41,489 nucleotides of DNA from Halalkalibacterium ligniniphilum. Lineage in GTDB: Bacteria > Bacillota > Bacilli > Bacillales > Bacillaceae_D. The position numbers were made by a program, and so were the translations under genes. Every line of letters begins with the position of its first letter. The stretch's first letter is position 1. Below are positions 23,533-30,442 of the stretch, piece after piece. The stretch lies in the NCBI RefSeq assembly GCF_000334155.1, contig NZ_ANNK01000060.1, positions 1-41,489 on the forward strand. The letters are read 5' to 3'. Under the pieces are notes generated by a model. The model searched no databases, had not been told where the DNA came from, and worked only from the letters and a program-made list of their open reading frames with translations.

Positions 23533-24108
23533 ATGAATAAAGAACAGCTATCGCGGCAAATAGGAAGGCGTCTAAAGGCAATTCGCACGGAACGGAAATG
23601 GAGTCTCGACAGGCTTTCTCAGGAGACTGGTGTGAGCAAACCGATGCTTGGTCAAATTGAACGGGGGGAATCAAACCCGACCGTGAGTACCTTATGGAAA
23701 ATTGCCAAAGGATTAGATGTTTCTTTTACAGCGTTTCTTGAGGAAGAGAGGCCAAAAGTTACAGTTGTTCGGCGCTCACAAGTCGAACCGCTTCGTGAAG
23801 GAGAAGCCTTTCATGTGTATACACTCTTTCCTCGCACAGCTGAAAAACCAGTTGAATTGTTTTCTGTTTTATTAGAGCCGGGATGTCGGTATTTTTCAGA
23901 GGCTCACGCTGATGGGGTAGAAGAATACATTATTGTCGATCAAGGAAGCTTGACGGTTTTTATAGATAAGAAGCCGTACAGCTTAGAAGCAGGTGATGGT
24001 CTTCATTTTAAAGCCGATCAGCCACATGAATATATGAATGAAAGCAAAGAGGAAGCATGTACGCTTACGCTTCTTATCTACTATTCAACAAATTGGGGAA
24101 TAAAATAA
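23533..24108 (+). CDS. XRE-family regulator with C-terminal cupin domain
   Basis: 191 residues. HTH_3 domain at about 10-65 (R-L-S-Q-E-T-G-V-S-K-P-M-L-G-Q-I-E-R-G-E-S-N-P-T) and a cupin_2 domain at about 105-185 (E-E-Y-I-I-V-D-Q-G-S-L-T-V, H-F-K-A-D-Q-P-H-E-Y) that would bind the effector. AAGGAG precedes the ATG. Regulators of this build often sit beside amino-acid exporter genes, and it is divergent from azlCD, so a role in controlling them is likely (inference). Confidence 0.92.
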   Translation: MNKEQLSRQIGRRLKAIRTERKWSLDRLSQETGVSKPMLGQIERGESNPTVSTLWKIAKGLDVSFTAFLEEERPKVTVVRRSQVEPLREGEAFHVYTLFPRTAEKPVELFSVLLEPGCRYFSEAHADGVEEYIIVDQGSLTVFIDKKPYSLEAGDGLHFKADQPHEYMNESKEEACTLTLLIYYSTNWGIK

Positions 24109-24204
24109 TACAGGAGAGACTTTTGGATAAGATCAACGCGCTCTTACTTCGGGTGCTATTTCTTACTAGGTCATGCGATGAGGGCATTTTTCATAATCAA
24201 CACA

Positions 24205-24250
24205 TAAAAAAATCAAGCATATGATAACAATCCTATGCTTGATTTTTTTA
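24205..24250. terminator. Strong bidirectional terminator
   Basis: A-run with ATCAAGCATA and its exact complement TATGCTTGAT with a T-run, 12-base loop. Shared by the XRE-cupin gene (plus) and the unrecognised gene that follows on minus. Confidence 0.9.
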
Positions 24251-24311
24251 TAGGCTTGTGGGTGACCTGTACTAGAAAGAGGACCTGTATCGCTATCGTC
24301 GGCTAAAGCTT

Positions 24312-24908
24312 TTATAATAGCTGTTCAACTTGCTCCCGCCGGGAAAGAAGTTTTTTTAGCTTTTTTTTGTGTAGGTTAGCCTGTTCTTCATCTCCATTTA
24401 CAATGGCTTCATGCAGCTCCATTAAAACGTAATCAATCTCGAGATTCATTATATTAAAGATAATACGAGGTTCGAGGGATTTTCCATTGTCTTTGTATTG
24501 AATCATTGAGCTGTTTCCATTCATTAATTTCTCACTCCCATCTATTTCGAACGTGGATTCGATGTCACCTGCTTGATAGGACGTAATGTACTGAGGGCCT
24601 TTTGTCAGTCGCTTCACAATACCAGTTCCTTTTTCCCATTGAAGAAGTCTTTCAATCGCTTGAGCCAATGGTCGTTCAGTAATGAGGAGAGTATCGGCCT
24701 TTAATGTTAAGAAGGAGCGATTTTTAACAAAAGGAATTTCTTGAACCGTTTGATCTTTCTCTAACATAAGGAAAATGAATTTTTCGTCATAACGCCAATA
24801 CAAAGAATACGCTTCGTGCATCATTTTCTTAATAAATTGATAGAGAGATTGCTTTGTTATGTTAATGGACAAATCATGAAATTCAATACCATCATAAGCA
24901 TCACGCAT
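24312..24908 (-). CDS. Protein of unknown function
   Basis: 198 residues, cytoplasmic by appearance (no signal or membrane segment). I do not recognise the family. The first two-thirds looks like a mixed alpha/beta domain (H-D-L-S-I-N-I-T-K-Q, Y-S-L-Y-W-R-Y-D-E-K-F-I-F-L-M-L, A-D-T-L-L-I-T-E-R-P-L). The last 50 residues are a highly charged helix, E-L-H-E-A-I-V-N-G-D-E-E-Q-A-N-L-H-K-K-K, ending R-E-Q-V-E-Q-L-L, like a small helical hairpin. The start is ATG 24908, with AAAGGAG ten bases upstream; the GTG at 24917 touches that site. Appears to be monocistronic. Confidence 0.7.
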   Translation of the reverse strand: MRDAYDGIEFHDLSINITKQSLYQFIKKMMHEAYSLYWRYDEKFIFLMLEKDQTVQEIPFVKNRSFLTLKADTLLITERPLAQAIERLLQWEKGTGIVKRLTKGPQYITSYQAGDIESTFEIDGSEKLMNGNSSMIQYKDNGKSLEPRIIFNIMNLEIDYVLMELHEAIVNGDEEQANLHKKKLKKLLSRREQVEQLL

Positions 24909-25282
24909 CTTCTCCACACTCCTTTACCAATCAAACGAAGGCGGTTCTTAACAAGGAACCAATACAGGAGGTTCGTCGATTCTGATAGATTGCTATATCA
25001 TATGTCGCCATGAGGAAAAAAAGAAGTAAAAAGCCTATGTTTAAGCGAAATGGGCACGTATTTTGAGTGGGAACAAAAAAGATTGCAAGCGTGTATTAAG
25101 AGTAAAAACGGAAACAGGATAAACCTGTTTTCTAAAAAAAAAAACAGCATAAGCGGCCCACTCTTCCTACTTGGATCGAAATGAGTCCGTCAAGTAACGT
25201 TGAGAAACCTTTCAATGAAGGGGGGAGCGGGACGGCTTCACCGTTTTATCAACTTCCACTGAAGTTCCGTCCCCTTTTCCAT
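24909..25282. other. Gap with structured sequence but no supported gene
   Basis: Contains an AAACAGG/CCTGTTT hairpin followed by TCT and a long A-run (about 25113-25143). At 25230-25275 it holds a nested structure with outer GGGACGG/CCGTCCC arms and an inner AACTTC/GAAGTT stem-loop. A 38-codon open frame (25181-25297) covers it but lacks a binding site. No RNA family is recognised. Confidence 0.4.
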
Positions 25283-25309
25283 AAAAAAAGCTACTGAAAA
25301 ATCAGCAGC
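25283..25309 (-). terminator. Terminator of the GNAT gene
   Basis: On minus: GCTGCTGA, loop TTTT, TCAGTAGC and a seven-base T-run, 14 bases past the stop. Confidence 0.85.
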
Positions 25310-25322
25310 GTAGAAAATAAGT

Positions 25323-25778
25323 TTAAAAACGGAAACCGTACCGTTTCGAAACAATATCATAAAAGCCAAGCGAATTATACAAAGCTTTTGTCGCTTCATT
25401 GTTAATTCCTGTTTCAAGCTCAATCCCTTTTATATCCTCTGTTTCAGCCCAATGTATAATTTTTAGCAGCAGTTTCTTTGCAATCCCTTGGTTTCGATGC
25501 TCTTTATGTACGTAGAGATCATTTAGCCAAATGTAATGACCTCCTTTTTCCATGCTTATACCAACATTAAAAAAAGCAGCACCGACGATCGCTTTATCTT
25601 TTTCAGCAACAAAAATATGGGCTTGTGACTGAGTTTCTAATGAAAGATAAATTGTATGAAGCAATTGTTGATAAGGATCATTGGAACCAATTGATTCCAT
25701 TTGCCCCATTAGTAATTCGGCAATCTTCAAGCGTAAGGATTCGTCTGCATCACGAGACACCTCAAATACCTTCACCAT
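25323..25778 (-). CDS. GNAT family N-acetyltransferase
   Basis: 151 residues, single GNAT domain (PF00583). The acetyl-CoA loop is H-R-N-Q-G-I-A-K-K-L-L after Y-V-H-K-E, preceded by the strand W-L-N-D-L-Y-V; the end has N-N-E-A-T-K-A-L-Y-N-S-L-G-F. The acceptor is unknown. The gene has a GGGGG...GGAG binding region before the ATG, its own terminator, and appears to be monocistronic. It is not near the KamA-like gene, so an AblB-like role is not suggested. Confidence 0.9.
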   Translation of the reverse strand: MVKVFEVSRDADESLRLKIAELLMGQMESIGSNDPYQQLLHTIYLSLETQSQAHIFVAEKDKAIVGAAFFNVGISMEKGGHYIWLNDLYVHKEHRNQGIAKKLLLKIIHWAETEDIKGIELETGINNEATKALYNSLGFYDIVSKRYGFRF

Positions 25779-25903
25779 TCTCCAGTTCCCCCTACTATTC
25801 CAAGCGGTTCTCTCTCCTAATAGGGTAACATAAATCAGGTAAAGGGAATAGGAGGATTTTAACGTAAATCTCCAAACGAGTCGAACCGTCTGAGAAGCAG
25901 AAG

Positions 25904-26716
25904 TTATGCTAAGTTGAGCGCATTTTCTAAATAGACGGCAATGCCATCCTCTTCGTTTGTCTGTGTCGTTGAGTCCGCAAGGGATTTTAATTCAGAAATG
26001 GCATTGCCCATTGCTATCCCTTGTCCAGCATATTCAATCATCTCCAAGTCATTATCTTCATCGCCGAAGGCAATAATCCGCTCGCGAGGAATCTGATAAT
26101 AATCAGCAACTCTTTTTAAGCCAACCGCCTTATTCATCCCGGCTCTAATAATCTCAATGACATTCCACGGAGATCCCCAAACCCGTTGGTCGATGACCTC
26201 GGCATGGGCATTAGAAAGAAGGGAACGCAGCTCTTTAACATGGTGGTGCTGAGGATGGATGAGCACACATGTGGGGTCTTCTTTTAATAGCTCAACTAAA
26301 TTGCCATGTTCAAGAGGTCCTTGACCTTCAGTGAAGGTTTTAATAAATACTTCATCATAATGGCGCAAATAAAACTCGTCCAGTACTTCCACCATGATGT
26401 TGCTGACATTGAAAGCTTCACATGTTTCAATAACGGCTTTGGCGGTTTTTAAATCCATTGGGTGGTGATACGCTCCAAAGCTACGATCCTTCGGATGGTG
26501 AACAAAGGCACCATTAAAATTAACAATCGCCGTATCTAGGTTAAGCTCTTGGTAATACTGGATACTGGCACGGTAAGGACGACCAGTTGAGATAACGACG
26601 ATGTGGCCAGCGGCCCTTGCTTTGAAAATGGCCTTTTTCGTTCGTTGAGATATTATTTTATTATTCGTTAATAATGTTCCATCTAAGTCTAAAGCAATTA
26701 AGTGTTGGTTTGACAT
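25904..26716 (-). CDS. Cof-type HAD phosphatase (YitU-like)
   Basis: 270 residues, HAD superfamily class IIB. Motif I is A-L-D-L-D-G-T-L-L (nucleophile Asp), motif II I-S-T-G-R-P, and motif IV G-D-E-D-N-D-L-E-M-I with a preceding Lys. The cap between motifs II and III is the Cof type. Related B. subtilis enzymes such as YitU dephosphorylate a riboflavin precursor and sugar phosphates, so the substrate cannot be fixed. The start is ATG 26716, with GAGGGAG upstream; the ATG at 26782 adds 22 unconserved-looking residues without a binding site. Divergent from ctaG. Confidence 0.9.
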   Translation of the reverse strand: MSNQHLIALDLDGTLLTNNKIISQRTKKAIFKARAAGHIVVISTGRPYRASIQYYQELNLDTAIVNFNGAFVHHPKDRSFGAYHHPMDLKTAKAVIETCEAFNVSNIMVEVLDEFYLRHYDEVFIKTFTEGQGPLEHGNLVELLKEDPTCVLIHPQHHHVKELRSLLSNAHAEVIDQRVWGSPWNVIEIIRAGMNKAVGLKRVADYYQIPRERIIAFGDEDNDLEMIEYAGQGIAMGNAISELKSLADSTTQTNEEDGIAVYLENALNLA

Positions 26717-26874
26717 AAACGCTCCCTCGTTAATTGTTATCATAGGCATTTCAAAATTAGGTAACAAAATGGTCAGATTCAACAGCCAATCCCGGCTTAA
26801 AAATATGCTATAGTAAGTAAGGAAAATGTCATAAATAATCGGACATCAAACATTTGTATAAAGGAGGTTACTCC

Positions 26875-27789
26875 ATGGACCAGCTATTTAACAGCTTCGG
26901 CTTTCGACCATTATGGACACCCGAACTATTAATCATGTTAGTAATCATTGGGTTTGTTTATTTTATGGTGGTCACAAAATGGCGACACCGCTTTGCTGAA
27001 AGCACACCTGTCTCATTACGAAAAAAAATCTACTTTGTCCTTGGGCTGATTGCCCTCTATTTAGGATGGGGAAGCCCACTCTATATAGCAGGTCACATCA
27101 TGATTACTTTTCATATGATACAGATGGTTTTTGCTTATTTTGTTGCGGTTCCACTCTTTTTGCTTGGGATTCCAGCATGGTTTTTTAAATCGCTCTTTAA
27201 CGCGTTAAAAAAGCCAGTCACTAAGCGATTGAGCAAATGGACATTAAATCCAATTGTTGCCTTGTTTCTATTTAATGGTTTATTTTCATTTTATCATGTT
27301 CCGATTATGTTTGACACATTAATGAAATCGCCAGTCCTTCATAGTCTGTATCAATTCTTACTCTTGTTTGCTGCCTTTTTAATGTGGTGGCACATGATTG
27401 CACCAATTCCGAGTACATCAAAGCTTTCTGACTTACGTAGAATTGGCTATATTTTTGCAAATGGAATTTTAATTACTCCAGCGTGTGCACTCATTATTTT
27501 TGCCGGACAACCTTTATACCAAACCTATACGGACCCGACATTCTGGGCACAGGTGATGGCCTACTGTTTACCGGCTGGGACAGAAGCTCCATTGGGCTTA
27601 TTAACTGGACCAAATTCCTTTGCATTCCTTGAGACTAGAATGGATCAGCAGCTTGCAGGGGCTCTGATGAAAGTTATGCAAGAAATCACGTACGGTTTTA
27701 CTATTGGCTATGTATTTAAGCAGTGGCTAACAAAAGAGAAACAGCAGGATGGTACATTAACAATTAGTGATGTGTCAACTGTGAAATAG
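26875..27789 (+). CDS. ctaG: Cytochrome c oxidase assembly factor CtaG
   Basis: 304-residue membrane protein of the caa3_CtaG family (PF09678), with seven or eight transmembrane segments. G-H-I-M-I-T-F-H-M-I-Q and W-W-H-M-I-A-P-I-P are the conserved His-containing blocks linked to copper delivery during oxidase assembly. The start is ATG 26875, with AAAGGAGG eight bases upstream; the TTG at 26854 precedes that site. The SCO gene follows after 12 bases, which supports a joint role in building the Cu sites of cytochrome c oxidase. Confidence 0.93.
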   Translation: MDQLFNSFGFRPLWTPELLIMLVIIGFVYFMVVTKWRHRFAESTPVSLRKKIYFVLGLIALYLGWGSPLYIAGHIMITFHMIQMVFAYFVAVPLFLLGIPAWFFKSLFNALKKPVTKRLSKWTLNPIVALFLFNGLFSFYHVPIMFDTLMKSPVLHSLYQFLLLFAAFLMWWHMIAPIPSTSKLSDLRRIGYIFANGILITPACALIIFAGQPLYQTYTDPTFWAQVMAYCLPAGTEAPLGLLTGPNSFAFLETRMDQQLAGALMKVMQEITYGFTIGYVFKQWLTKEKQQDGTLTISDVSTVK

Positions 27790-27801
27790 AGGAGTGGTTA
27801 G

Positions 27802-28398
27802 ATGAAGCAGTTTTGGATGGCTCTTGGGCTTGGTTTTTTAGTTATACTTGGAGGCTGCAGCTGGTTATATGGAGCGGGAAGCTCTTCCTCAGGACAAGGG
27901 GATCTTTCATCTGCAGGTATGGTTGTTCCTGAGTTTGAATTTGTGAATCAACACGGGGAACCTTTTGGAAGTGAGGATTTAGAAGGGACGTATTGGCTAG
28001 CAAATATGATATTCACGAGCTGTTCGACTGTTTGCCCAACAATGACACCAAATATGGCAAGATTGCAAGATGCTATGCTTGAAGAAGGTGTTGATATGCA
28101 GTTCGTGTCCTTTACAGTTGACCCAGAAAACGACAATCCTGAACTCCTTGCGAAATATGGAGAAAATGTTGGCGCAAATTTTGAGTATTGGAATTTCTTG
28201 ACGGGTTATCCACAAGAGGAGATCGCTGAGTTCGCACAAGAAGGATTTAAAACGCTTGTGCAAGAGACAGACGACGACATTATTCATAGTACGAGCTTCT
28301 TTCTCATCGATGGAGAAGGCAATGTCGTCCGTAAATATGATGGATTGGCGAGTGACCAGACAGAAATTGTTGCTGACTTACTTGATGTCGTTGAGTAG
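27802..28398 (+). CDS. SCO1/SenC family copper chaperone lipoprotein
   Basis: 198 residues. Lipoprotein signal (L-G-G-C), a short Ser/Gly linker, then a thioredoxin-fold SCO domain. The copper/redox motif C-S-T-V-C (CxxxC) in F-T-S-C-S-T-V-C-P-T-M-T-P and the third ligand His in I-I-H-S-T-S-F-F-L-I-D are both present. SCO proteins deliver copper to, or reduce, the CuA site of cytochrome c oxidase (B. subtilis homologue YpmQ). It is in an operon with ctaG; the thioredoxin-like gene starts 105 bases downstream on the same strand. Confidence 0.93.
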   Translation: MKQFWMALGLGFLVILGGCSWLYGAGSSSSGQGDLSSAGMVVPEFEFVNQHGEPFGSEDLEGTYWLANMIFTSCSTVCPTMTPNMARLQDAMLEEGVDMQFVSFTVDPENDNPELLAKYGENVGANFEYWNFLTGYPQEEIAEFAQEGFKTLVQETDDDIIHSTSFFLIDGEGNVVRKYDGLASDQTEIVADLLDVVE

Positions 28399-28503
28399 TT
28401 CATATGGAAGGATGAAGGAGCACGAAAAGCAGTTTGGTTGACTCCGATTGATTGTGAGCATACACTTGTCCGTATTATAGATAGAGAAGAGGGAGGATGA
28501 ATC

Positions 28504-29025
28504 ATGAAGCTGGTTTCAAAGCGCTCGTTATGGGCTCTTGCTCTTATTATCGTCGCTGTGCTTGCACTCACGGCATGTGGTGAAGAAGAGCAAGCAGGAC
28601 CAGAAGGGAATATGACGCTTCTGAATGAGCAGGGACAGGAAGTAGCCCTTACGAATAAAGAGCGAGCAACGATTTTGTTCCATTTTACAGAGGTTGGCTG
28701 AGGACATTGTCAAGAGCAGCTAGTTCAGCTGCAAGAGAACCTGTCCTTGCTTGAAGGTGTTGATGCAGATTATTTCGCCATTAGCATTGATTCACCGGAA
28801 CAGCATAAGGCCTTAAAGGAAGCAGGAGATTTAACATTTTCCTTTCTTTCAGATCCTGATCTTGAAGTGATTGATTATGTAAATATGAAAAATGATCAGA
28901 TGTCTTATCGCGGCTACAGCATACTTGATAAAGATGGAAACTATGTTTCTCATCAAATCAATGATCTATGGGGAGAGCAAATTGACGTAATGATCAACAA
29001 CATTAAAGAAGAGCTTGCTGAATAA
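28504..29025 (+). CDS. Thioredoxin-like lipoprotein with in-frame TGA at the catalytic Cys: candidate selenoprotein
   Basis: Read through one TGA (28699-28701) the frame encodes 173 residues: signal peptide with lipobox L-T-A-C-G, a short acidic linker, then a thioredoxin/AhpC-TSA-like domain. The TGA is codon 66 and replaces the first Cys of CxxC: F-T-E-V-G-[TGA]-G-H-C-Q-E-Q-L. Downstream the frame stays open with family-typical F-A-I-S-I-D-S-P-E-Q-H-K, F-L-S-D-P-D-L and G-Y-S-I-L-D-K-D-G. GGGAGG precedes the ATG. A SECIS-like stem-loop starts at the TGA. The gene follows ctaG and the SCO gene and ends at a strong terminator. I infer a selenocysteine protein acting in thiol-disulfide exchange on the outer membrane face, perhaps for oxidase copper-site assembly. 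Alternatives: a pseudogene by Cys-to-TGA mutation, or a sequencing error. Selenocysteine machinery is not visible in this window. Confidence 0.65.
28701..28747 (+). promoter_or_regulatory. SECIS-like stem-loop immediately downstream of the in-frame TGA
   Basis: Upper stem GCAGCT (28716-28721) and AGCTGC (28727-28732) with loop AGTTC. A lower stem AGGACA (28701-28706, starting with the A of TGA) pairs with TGTCCT (28742-28747), leaving a symmetrical 9/9 internal loop. Bacterial SECIS elements lie in the coding region just after the UGA, with the apical loop about 16-37 nt away and a G in its first two positions. Here the distance is 20 nt and the second loop base is G. Confidence 0.55.
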
Positions 29026-29028
29026 GCA

Positions 29029-29076
29029 GCACTAAAAAAGTCGACTCTGGATTGCAGAGTCGACTTTTTTTAGTGC
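29029..29076. terminator. Long near-perfect terminator palindrome
   Basis: GCACTAAAAAAGTCGACTCTG with its complement around a short loop, including T-runs on both strands. It ends the ctaG-SCO-thioredoxin-like unit. The intron remnant begins at its right foot. Confidence 0.9.
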
Positions 29077-29265
29077 GTCGAGCATGGGCGCAATCTATAG
29101 GGTGAGAGTCCCAAGCCGTGAAGGGAGAAGTAACGGTTCGCTTAATGCGAGTGTCCATGGAGACTGAGGACAAAACTGCAAAAGAGGTTAAAATCCGATA
29201 GCTACAACAATCATACGGTGTATTTATGGCAGATAGATGGAGGGAAAGTACGCCATGTTGAGCAA
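29073..29265 (+). mobile_element. 5' fragment of a group II intron (probably class C)
   Basis: Starting with GTGCG right after the terminator T-run, the sequence continues CGAGCATGGGCGCAATC, then GGGTGAGAGTCCC and further on GAGTGTCCATGGAGAC, the layout of domain I at the 5' end of Bacillus group II introns. Class C introns are known to insert just after terminator hairpins, exactly the position here. No reverse transcriptase frame and no domain V follow, so this is a non-functional remnant. The right border is approximate. Confidence 0.7.
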
Positions 29266-29315
29266 ACGTAGGAGACACAATTGAAAAATTATTAAGAAAT
29301 AAAATAAAAATACAG

Positions 29316-29344
29316 TTGAATTTATTTTTATTCAGTTTTATAAT
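29316..29344 (+). promoter_or_regulatory. argC promoter with overlapping ARG box
   Basis: TTGAAT (29316-29321), 17-base spacer, TATAAT (29339-29344). Overlapping the -35 and spacer is TGAATTTATTTTTATTCA (29317-29334), matching the TGAAT...ATTCA form of Bacillus ARG boxes bound by the arginine repressor AhrC/ArgR. Arginine should therefore repress the whole operon. Confidence 0.8.
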
Positions 29345-29391
29345 CATAGACAACGTAAAAAAAGATTCGAGAGATAACTGGGGGAGGTACC

Positions 29392-30429
29392 ATGAACGTC
29401 GCTATTATCGGAGCAACAGGGTACGGAGGAGCAGAACTGATTCGATTTTTAACACGTCATCCAAATGTAACAAGCATGACGTTTTATTCTTCATCGCAGG
29501 AAGGAACCTTGCTTGCACAGACTTATCCACATCTGCAAGCGGTGATTGAAGAGGAGCTGCAAACCATTGATGCAGACATGATTGCGAGTCAAGCAGATGT
29601 TGTTTTTCTTGCGACACCTCCAGGAGTGTCGGCAGAATTATCAGGAACACTTAGTGAAAAAGGATTGCAAGTGATCGATTTGTCCGGTGATTTACGATTA
29701 AAAGAACAAGAAGTCTATGAATCTTGGTATCAACGAAAGGCCGCACCTGCATCTGTCATTAATCAAGCCGTATATGGACTAGCTGAATGGAACCGGGATT
29801 CAATTTCAAAAGCTCAAGTCATTTCAAATCCTGGCTGCTATCCAACGGCGATTTTATTAGGCCTTGGGCCGCTTGTGAATGAAAGGTTAATCGATCCAAA
29901 GACAATTATCATTGATGCGAAATCTGGGACGTCAGGAGCTGGACGAAACCCTTCAGCGATTACCCATTTTAGCGAAATGAATGAAAATTTTAAAATATAT
30001 CAAGTGAACAAACATAAGCACACACCTGAAATTGAGCAAATGCTTAAAAGCTGGAATGAAGACATTTCAACTGTCACTTTTACACCTCATCTTATTCCGA
30101 TGGTTCGTGGAATTATGGCAACGATGTACGCTCAAGCCGTCAATCCTTTAACCGAAGCGAAGCTTAGAACCCTTTATGAAGAAATGTATCAACATTCTCC
30201 ATTTGTGCGGATTCGACCAGAGGGAGTATTCCCAGCAACAAAAGAAGTATATGGTAGTAATTTTTGTGATATCGGTATCACCTATGATGAACGGACAGGA
30301 AGAATCACCGTTGTATCGGTTATCGATAATCTCGTAAAAGGGGCTTCAGGCCAAGCAATTCAAAACTTTAACTTAATGAACGGATGGGATGAAACCCTTG
30401 GACTTGAGGGAACACCCCTTTACCCATAA
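29392..30429 (+). CDS. argC: N-acetyl-gamma-glutamyl-phosphate reductase
   Basis: 345 residues; third step of arginine synthesis, NADPH reduction of N-acetylglutamyl phosphate to the semialdehyde. The N-terminal nucleotide-binding motif is G-A-T-G-Y-G-G-A-E-L, and the catalytic Cys is in S-N-P-G-C-Y-P-T-A. GGGGGAGG precedes the ATG. First gene of the arg/car operon behind an ARG-box promoter. Length and motifs are normal for the family. Confidence 0.97.
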   Translation: MNVAIIGATGYGGAELIRFLTRHPNVTSMTFYSSSQEGTLLAQTYPHLQAVIEEELQTIDADMIASQADVVFLATPPGVSAELSGTLSEKGLQVIDLSGDLRLKEQEVYESWYQRKAAPASVINQAVYGLAEWNRDSISKAQVISNPGCYPTAILLGLGPLVNERLIDPKTIIIDAKSGTSGAGRNPSAITHFSEMNENFKIYQVNKHKHTPEIEQMLKSWNEDISTVTFTPHLIPMVRGIMATMYAQAVNPLTEAKLRTLYEEMYQHSPFVRIRPEGVFPATKEVYGSNFCDIGITYDERTGRITVVSVIDNLVKGASGQAIQNFNLMNGWDETLGLEGTPLYP

Positions 30430-30442
30430 TGGAGGAGATCAC

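Noticed and set aside
25181-25297. 38-codon plus-strand frame over the nested hairpin
   Set aside because: No ribosome binding site, Pro/Ser-rich random-looking product, and it runs into the GNAT terminator.
28504-28701. Reading the TGA as the true end of a 65-residue lipoprotein
   Set aside because: The frame continues for 107 codons as a recognisable thioredoxin-like domain with no internal start signal of its own.
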